A stretch of DNA of 34,818 nt from SAR202 cluster bacterium. Its GTDB lineage: Bacteria > Chloroflexota > Dehalococcoidia > Lucifugimonadales > UBA826. Positions 29,262 to 34,818 of this stretch are shown in pieces. The notes under the pieces are model-generated. The model made no database searches, was not told the origin of the DNA, and saw only the letters and a list, made by a program, of their open reading frames with translations. How positions within the stretch are numbered: the stretch's first letter is position 1; each line of letters opens with the position of its first letter. The stretch lies in contig RQOP01000058.1 in NCBI GenBank assembly GCA_008373095.1, forward strand, positions 1 through 34,818, written 5' to 3'. Both the position numbers and the translations under genes were made by a program.

Positions 29262-29350
29262 ATTTTTTGTTATTAATTCCTTACTTCACAACAAATTATA
29301 CGGGCACATCATTTACGAGTACCAGCAATTCACATCCACGTTAACTTGGC

Positions 29351-30301
29351 CTATGCTTCGAACATGGCCCCAACGGAAAGTCCACTGTGTATCCTATGGA
29401 TTGCCTCCCCAAGCATGGGGGCGATTGATAGTACGGTCAAATTTGAACCCCGTTTAGCATCAGGTACAGGTAAAGTATCGGTGACAACTGTTTCTATCAC
29501 TTCACTTCGTGCCAGTATATTACTCGCTTCACCTGAAAGTACGGGATGTGTGACAGCACAATAAATATCCTTGGCTCCATGTTCCTTAAGGGCCTGTGCA
29601 GTAGCTATAACAGTCCCGCCCGTTCCTAATTCATCGTCCACAATTAGAGCAGTTTTGTCCTTAACATCTCCGATCAAGCTTACAGCTTCAACTCGGTCCT
29701 CATTACCTATCCTGTGCTTTTCGACCAAAGACATTCCAACATTCAAAAACCTCGCAGTGTCTCTGGTTCTTTTCACATCACCTGCATCGGTGGCAGATGC
29801 AACTTCTATACCTATGTTATTGGCTTTAAAATGCCCTGCCAACATTTGGACCGCTGACAACTCATCAACTGGTATATTGAAAAAACCCTGTATTTGTCCA
29901 GCATGTAAATCAACGGTTAGGACTCTATCTGCTCCTGCCACAGTAAGTAAATTAGCAACGAGCCTAGCCGTTATGGGAACTCTAGGCTGATCTTTTTTAT
30001 CGCTACGACCGTATGAATAATGAGGTATTACGGCAGTAATACGACCAGCCGAGGCTCTCTTTGCAGCATCTATCATCACCAAGAGTTCCATAATGTGATC
30101 ATTCACAGGTTGGCAAAAAGTTTGTACCAAAAAGACATCTCTTTCTCTAACATTCTCTTTAAAACTTACAAACGTGTTGTCATTGCTGAATTTAAAAACA
30201 TCGCATTCTCCAAGTGGTATCCGTAAATAATCACAAATGTCTGATGCGAGTTTTGGGTGGGAGTTACCGGAAAAAATTCTTAAATCTTCAAAAGAAGGCA
30301 T
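29351..30301 (-). CDS. prs: Ribose-phosphate pyrophosphokinase
   Basis: LRIFSGNSHPKLASDIC, RERDVFLVQTFCQPVNDHIMELLVMIDAAKRASA, VIPHYSYGRSDKKD, VLTVDLHAGQIQGFFNIPVD, ALIVDDELGTGGT. Confidence 0.96.
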   Translation of the reverse strand: MPSFEDLRIFSGNSHPKLASDICDYLRIPLGECDVFKFSNDNTFVSFKENVRERDVFLVQTFCQPVNDHIMELLVMIDAAKRASAGRITAVIPHYSYGRSDKKDQPRVPITARLVANLLTVAGADRVLTVDLHAGQIQGFFNIPVDELSAVQMLAGHFKANNIGIEVASATDAGDVKRTRDTARFLNVGMSLVEKHRIGNEDRVEAVSLIGDVKDKTALIVDDELGTGGTVIATAQALKEHGAKDIYCAVTHPVLSGEASNILARSEVIETVVTDTLPVPDAKRGSNLTVLSIAPMLGEAIHRIHSGLSVGAMFEA

Positions 30302-30345
30302 ATTAAAAACATCTCAAAGTATTTGATATGAAACCAATCTATCTC

Positions 30346-30359
30346 ACCTGTTTACAGGT
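30346..30359. repeat. Short palindrome ACCTGT-TT-ACAGGT in the divergent prs / MEMO-gene intergenic region
   Basis: Direct reading: acctgtttacaggt. Confidence 0.5.
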
Positions 30360-30492
30360 AGGCTAAGCGAGGCGAATTATAGCACAGCGAAAGGTAGTAA
30401 ATGTTTATTGTTTTGTTACCCTTATTGCTTATTGGTGCCATGTGGCTGATACTTTTCTTTCCTATGATTTTTATGTTAATCAGGACTACAAA

Positions 30493-31731
30493 ATGGCAAA
30501 ACGACTACCAACTAAACCACAATTGCGGGATTTATCACCCCAATGGATCCAACGACAAGATGGGGTTTTCCTTCACCTTGAGGACGATTTGGGAATAGCT
30601 CAGACCGCGGTGCAAATACCGCAGAACCTAACACCAATACTACTGTTGTGTGACGGGACACGAACATTAGAATCCATAAATGGCGGCTTACTCCTACAGG
30701 GTATTTCTATAGGTCAAGAGAGAATATCTAACCTACTTGAACAATTAGACGATGCCTTACTCTTAGAAAACGGTAAATATGCTGCTGAGAAAAATAAAGC
30801 AATCCAAAAATATCGACATTCTGAACATCGGCCAATGTCTTTCGCGGGAACTATATATCCAGCCGCAGTTTCTGATTTAGACCTATTCATAAAAGAAAGC
30901 AAAGCCAGATTTGAGGCTTCCGAAAAGGCTGAGGAATATCAGGGGGATATACAAGGTCTGCTATCCCCTCACATTGATTTTGCAAGAGGGTACGCAACAT
31001 ATGCAGAGTTATGGAAAGAAAGTGAAGGACATTTAGAAGATATAGAGCAAGTCATACTGCTTGGTACAGATCACAGCGGGGGACTAGGTTCAATAACCCC
31101 AACCATGCAAAATTACCAAACCCCTTACTCAGATCTAGAAACCGATCTGACGGGTATTAAATTATTGGAGTCAGCGATTGTAGGAAAAGACCCTTATAAC
31201 GAAGAATTGCATCATATAAAAGAACATTCCATAGAATTAGCTTTGACCTGGCTGCACAATGCTTTGGAAGGTAGGTCTTTCAAACTTTTGCCAGTCCTAT
31301 GCGGTTCCTTTCAGAAATTTATCGTGGATAAACAGAGCCCTAGCGAGGATGAAACTATTAGCAATGTGATTGAAGCTCTTACTGAATATCGAAAGAAATC
31401 GAGAACTTTGGTGATTGCGGCGGGGGATTTGGCTCACATGGGACCAGAATTTGGAGATTCAGCTCCAATGGATGAGGTAGCACTAGCAGATCTCGCTTCT
31501 AAAGATCATATTTCCTTGGCTACCATCGAAAAAGGTGAGCCTGAAGATTTTTTTGACGCAAGTGCTGAGGAATCAGATGCAAGAAAAATCTGCGGATTAA
31601 CACCTATATATTTAATGGGTAAAGTATTAGACGGTTGCAGAGGATATAGCGTCGGATATGATCAATGCCCAGCCGACCAGCAAAACACTTCTGTGGTTTC
31701 AATAGCTGGGACTGTGCTTTTTGGAGACTGA
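30493..31731 (+). CDS. MEMO1/AmmeMemoRadiSam-B family protein with N-terminal ~100-aa (PqqD-like?) domain
   Basis: FAGTIYPAAVSDL, GLLSPHIDFARGYATYAELWKE, VILLGTDHSGG, YQTPYSDLETDLTGIKLLES, HHIKEHSIELALTWLHNAL, VIAAGDLAHMGPEFGD. Start at MAKRLPTKP (30493). Confidence 0.85.
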   Translation: MAKRLPTKPQLRDLSPQWIQRQDGVFLHLEDDLGIAQTAVQIPQNLTPILLLCDGTRTLESINGGLLLQGISIGQERISNLLEQLDDALLLENGKYAAEKNKAIQKYRHSEHRPMSFAGTIYPAAVSDLDLFIKESKARFEASEKAEEYQGDIQGLLSPHIDFARGYATYAELWKESEGHLEDIEQVILLGTDHSGGLGSITPTMQNYQTPYSDLETDLTGIKLLESAIVGKDPYNEELHHIKEHSIELALTWLHNALEGRSFKLLPVLCGSFQKFIVDKQSPSEDETISNVIEALTEYRKKSRTLVIAAGDLAHMGPEFGDSAPMDEVALADLASKDHISLATIEKGEPEDFFDASAEESDARKICGLTPIYLMGKVLDGCRGYSVGYDQCPADQQNTSVVSIAGTVLFGD

Positions 31732-31743
31732 AAGAGGGTAAAT

Positions 31744-32067
31744 ATGACCAGAGTAGGATTTTTATTGAAGGTAAAAGAAGAATATATAGATGAATATAAA
31801 ATCCATCACAAAAATGTCTGGTCGGAAATGAAAAATGCCCTGTCCAGAAATGGATGGAAAAATTACTCCCTTTTCATGAGACCCGACGGTCTACTGTTCG
31901 GATATTTTGAAGCTGACAAATCTTTGGCGGATTCTATTAAGCGTATGGACTCAGAGAAAGTAAATACTGACTGGCAAGAATTGATGTCACCATATTTTGA
32001 AATCCCTGAGGGCTCAGCGCCAGACCAAGCCATGATAGAACTTGAGGAAGTTTTCCATCTGGATTAG
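31744..32067 (+). CDS. L-rhamnose mutarotase family protein
   Basis: RVGFLLKVKEEYIDEYKIHHKNVWSEMKNALSRNGWKNYSLFMRPDGLLFGYFEAD...WQELMSPYFEIP. Confidence 0.88.
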   Translation: MTRVGFLLKVKEEYIDEYKIHHKNVWSEMKNALSRNGWKNYSLFMRPDGLLFGYFEADKSLADSIKRMDSEKVNTDWQELMSPYFEIPEGSAPDQAMIELEEVFHLD

Positions 32068-32097
32068 ACAGGCTGGATTAAACAGGAGTGAACAATT

Positions 32098-32859
32098 ATG
32101 AGACTAGCATCCAAAAAAGTAATTGTGACAGGAGGGGCTTCGGGTATAGGAAGATCTATATGCAATATCTTTGCTTCCGAAGGTGCCTCAATAGTTATCG
32201 CTGATATCGACGAATCTGGATCGCATGAAACCTCGGCTCAAATAGAGTCAGCCGGAGGCAAATCCCTCGCAGTAACAACAGATGTTTCTTCGGATGAAAG
32301 CGTCTCAGATATGATCAAAAAAGCCTCAGATTTCCTAGGTGGGATTGATATTCTTGTAAATGACGCTGCGGCATTCATATTCGGCAAGGTGGAAGATGTT
32401 ACTCAAAAGGATTGGGAAACAGTGTTCGGAGTCAATGTGATAGGGGCCTCCAGCACCGTTAAACATTCCCTACCATATTTGAAACAATCCACTTCTCCAA
32501 ACATAGTAAACATCGCATCCGTAAGTGGATTTATAGCCCAACCATCTTTTGTGCCATACAACGCTTCGAAAGGAGCTTTGCTACAACTGACACGATGTTT
32601 GGCTATGGACCTTTCAGAATTTAACATAAGAGTAAATGCAGTTTGCCCAGGAGCTATTTATACCCCGGCAACAGAAAGGCATATAGCTTTTGAAAAAGCA
32701 GATAGAGATGAATTCCTCGAAAAAGCAGGACAAACCAGCTTTCTCAAAAGAGTCGGCACACCTGAAGAGGTCGCATATGCAGCTCTGTTCCTAGCCTCAG
32801 ACGAGGCTTCCTTCATCACTGGCAGCCATCTAGTGGTGGATGGAGGCGCCACCGTATGA
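32098..32859 (+). CDS. Short-chain dehydrogenase/reductase
   Basis: KVIVTGGASGIGRSIC, DILVNDAA, NIASVSGFIAQPSFVPYNASKGAL (YxxxK), ITGSHLVVDGGATV. Confidence 0.92.
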   Translation: MRLASKKVIVTGGASGIGRSICNIFASEGASIVIADIDESGSHETSAQIESAGGKSLAVTTDVSSDESVSDMIKKASDFLGGIDILVNDAAAFIFGKVEDVTQKDWETVFGVNVIGASSTVKHSLPYLKQSTSPNIVNIASVSGFIAQPSFVPYNASKGALLQLTRCLAMDLSEFNIRVNAVCPGAIYTPATERHIAFEKADRDEFLEKAGQTSFLKRVGTPEEVAYAALFLASDEASFITGSHLVVDGGATV

Positions 32860-33737
32860 GCTTTAACAAAGATTTTAAATTCGTAGATGCGCACGTTCAT
32901 TTCTATGACATGCAACATCCAACACTTTATTACGGACACTGGCAGCCAAACGAAGACCATCCCTTTCTTGGGGCACAAACCCGAGTTTTAGGATCCAGGA
33001 ACTATTTAGCAGAGGACTTCATAAGAGATTCACAGCCTCACGGAGTGACTAAAGCAATACATGTTCAGGCCGCCATCGGTTCCAAAGATCCTGTGGAAGA
33101 AACAAAATGGTTGCAGGAGGTATACCAAAATACTGGACTACCAAATGCGATAGTTGGCCATGTCGACCTAAGAGATTCCAAAGCCGAAGCTGTTATTGAA
33201 CATCACCTAAATTATCCCAACTTCAAAGGTGTCAGAGATTTCTCCCATGGGGAATATTTAATCGATGATCACTTTAGACGGGGATACAGCTTACTGGAAA
33301 AATTCGATCTCATCTCAAGCATATCTGCCCAATGGCAAGACATGGAAAACCTAGCGGATTTGGCAAAAACATTCCCTAATACAAAAATAGTATTAGATCA
33401 CGCTGGATTCCCCGAAGAAAGAACCACCGAATATTTCAATAATTGGAAAACCGGCATGAAGAAGATATCCGATTGGCCAAATATTTATTGCAAAATTTCT
33501 GGACTTGGAATGGGAGATAATCGCTGGACCGAGGATTCGATAAGACCATATGTCGAAACATGCATTGAACTTTTTGGAGTTGACCGATCCCTATTCGCCA
33601 CAAACTGGCCTATAGATAGTCTATGGAGCGACTATGGCTCTGTGGTGCGGGCCTATCGCAATATAACTGGTAGTTTTTCTCAATCTGAAGTTGCAAAATT
33701 ATTCCGCATCAATGCTGAAAGTATCTATCAGATTTAA
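32856..33737 (+). CDS. Amidohydrolase-2 family (COG3618-type, lactonase-like)
   Basis: FVDAHVHFYDMQHPTLYYG, GVRDFSH, IVLDHAGFP, CKISGLG, DRSLFATNWPIDSLW. ATGA overlap with the SDR gene. Confidence 0.87.
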   Translation: MSFNKDFKFVDAHVHFYDMQHPTLYYGHWQPNEDHPFLGAQTRVLGSRNYLAEDFIRDSQPHGVTKAIHVQAAIGSKDPVEETKWLQEVYQNTGLPNAIVGHVDLRDSKAEAVIEHHLNYPNFKGVRDFSHGEYLIDDHFRRGYSLLEKFDLISSISAQWQDMENLADLAKTFPNTKIVLDHAGFPEERTTEYFNNWKTGMKKISDWPNIYCKISGLGMGDNRWTEDSIRPYVETCIELFGVDRSLFATNWPIDSLWSDYGSVVRAYRNITGSFSQSEVAKLFRINAESIYQI

Positions 33738-33771
33738 TCTTTACTATCGATTTCAGATTGAAAGGACCAAA

Positions 33772-34104
33772 TCAATAGGCCGTTGTAGGGCTGGCATAAA
33801 TTTTTATCATGGCCACCCAACCAATAACAGGTATCAGCCAGATCAACAGCCACCACCATTTTTTATTTTGGTCATGCAGCCGCCTTACGCTAATCGACAA
33901 TGTTGGAGCTAACATGAAAATCCAAAATATTGTGGTGAGGGGATAAAAGGGTAGGGAACTCAACAAGATGGCATCTAAAATAAATAACGGAACTACACAG
34001 ATTATTTGAAAGAGAGTGAAAAACCAGAACTCTCCTCTGGTTGAACGCCCGGTGAAATCAGACCATCTCCTGAAAGCCAAATTTATTGCTATTGAAAACG
34101 TCAC
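33772..34104 (-). CDS. DUF805 membrane protein
   Basis: RRWSDFTGRSTRGEFWFFTLFQII...LAPTLSISVRRLHDQNKKWWWLLIWLIPVIGWV. Confidence 0.88.
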   Translation of the reverse strand: MTFSIAINLAFRRWSDFTGRSTRGEFWFFTLFQIICVVPLFILDAILLSSLPFYPLTTIFWIFMLAPTLSISVRRLHDQNKKWWWLLIWLIPVIGWVAMIKIYASPTTAY

Positions 34105-34118
34105 TTCTATACTCTCTT

Positions 34119-34818
34119 TTATGAGATGTTAAATCCATCGTAACCACTAGCCGCGACTTGGTCACATATTTCACGATAAGGAGGTATTCCTCCTGCGTAA
34201 GGCATAAAAATTCTTTTTTTGCCAGGTATATTCGCTCCCACATACCAGGAATTACAGGTGTACCTTAGTGTATCGCCAGCAATTTCCTCAACGTGACTCG
34301 TCCAACTCTCTTCGGCTGATATTTTTGCTTCAATTTCACTAAAGCCGCCCGTTTCCATATAACTCAGGCAATCTCTTATCCATTCAACGTGTTGCTCAAT
34401 TGAAGTCATCATATTGGACAATACAGAAGGACTACCTGGTCCAGTGATAGTAAACATATTGGGAAAACCTGCCATACTCAATCCTAAATAACTCTGAGGG
34501 CCATCAGACCAAATGTCTGTCAAATGAACCCCCTCTTTTCCCTTAATGTTCATTGATAACAAAGCGCCAGTCATTGCGTCAAAGCCAATTGCGAAAATGA
34601 CAATGTCAAATGCATAAACATTATTTTCGGTTTGAACGCCTTCTTTGACCAGACCTTTTATCGGGTCAGTATTCACATCTAAAAGAGTCACATTACCCCG
34701 GTTGTAAGTCTCGTAATAGTCAGTATCAGCGCACAGTCGTTTACAGCCAATAGTGTTTGTAGGAGCAAGCAACTCAGCCGTCACCGAATTAGTTACTGTT
34801 TCTCTAATCTTATCTCTT
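34119..34818 (-). CDS. Flavin-containing (Baeyer-Villiger-type) monooxygenase, C-terminal part, 5' end off window
   Basis: Frame is open through the window edge (RDKIRETVTNS-VTAELLAPTNTIGCKRLCADTDYYETYNRGNVTLLDV...FDIVIFAIGFDAMTGAL...GPQSYLGLSMAGFPNMFTITGPGSPSVLSNM). Confidence 0.87.
   Translation of the reverse strand, partial: RDKIRETVTNSVTAELLAPTNTIGCKRLCADTDYYETYNRGNVTLLDVNTDPIKGLVKEGVQTENNVYAFDIVIFAIGFDAMTGALLSMNIKGKEGVHLTDIWSDGPQSYLGLSMAGFPNMFTITGPGSPSVLSNMMTSIEQHVEWIRDCLSYMETGGFSEIEAKISAEESWTSHVEEIAGDTLRYTCNSWYVGANIPGKKRIFMPYAGGIPPYREICDQVAASGYDGFNIS

Noticed and set aside
29571-29990. 139-aa plus-strand ORF inside prs
   Set aside because: Antisense to conserved prs; low-complexity Ser/Thr/Ala composition.
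1-34818. CRISPR arrays, tRNA/rRNA genes, insertion sequences, phage or defence systems
   Set aside because: Looked for repeats with regular spacing, tRNA-like cloverleaf/CCA sequences, transposase, integrase, toxin-antitoxin and nuclease motifs. None was supported by eye; a tRNAscan and HMM search would be needed to exclude them formally.

Overview
The window looks like a gene-dense, mostly housekeeping and catabolic stretch of a bacterial chromosome. The gene content is compatible with a marine Chloroflexota such as SAR202, but that assignment is inference only. Confidently recognised genes include leuS, leuB, valS, secA, prs, glpK, thiG-thiE-thiS, a tenA-like gene, folB, a transketolase/E1-type enzyme, an amidase, a YjhG/YagF-type sugar-acid dehydratase, a tartrate/D-malate-type beta-decarboxylating dehydrogenase, an Ldh2-type oxidoreductase, a CitE/HpcH-type lyase, a ChlI-like AAA+ ATPase and a MEMO-family protein. 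There is also a rhamnose-mutarotase / SDR / amidohydrolase cluster, DUF805, and an edge-truncated flavin monooxygenase. A clear TPP riboswitch plus intrinsic terminator precedes thiG. I see no CRISPR array, rRNA, tRNA, transposon or recognisable defence system. The points most worth a second look are: a cofE-like gene (F420 ligase) broken by a frameshifting deletion; a ThiS whose C terminus is GGGS rather than the canonical GG; TPP-riboswitch architecture with mutually exclusive pairings; a cyclophilin-like/TenA gene pair with no riboswitch of its own; and several small proteins of unknown function. I found no convincing wholly new multi-gene system.
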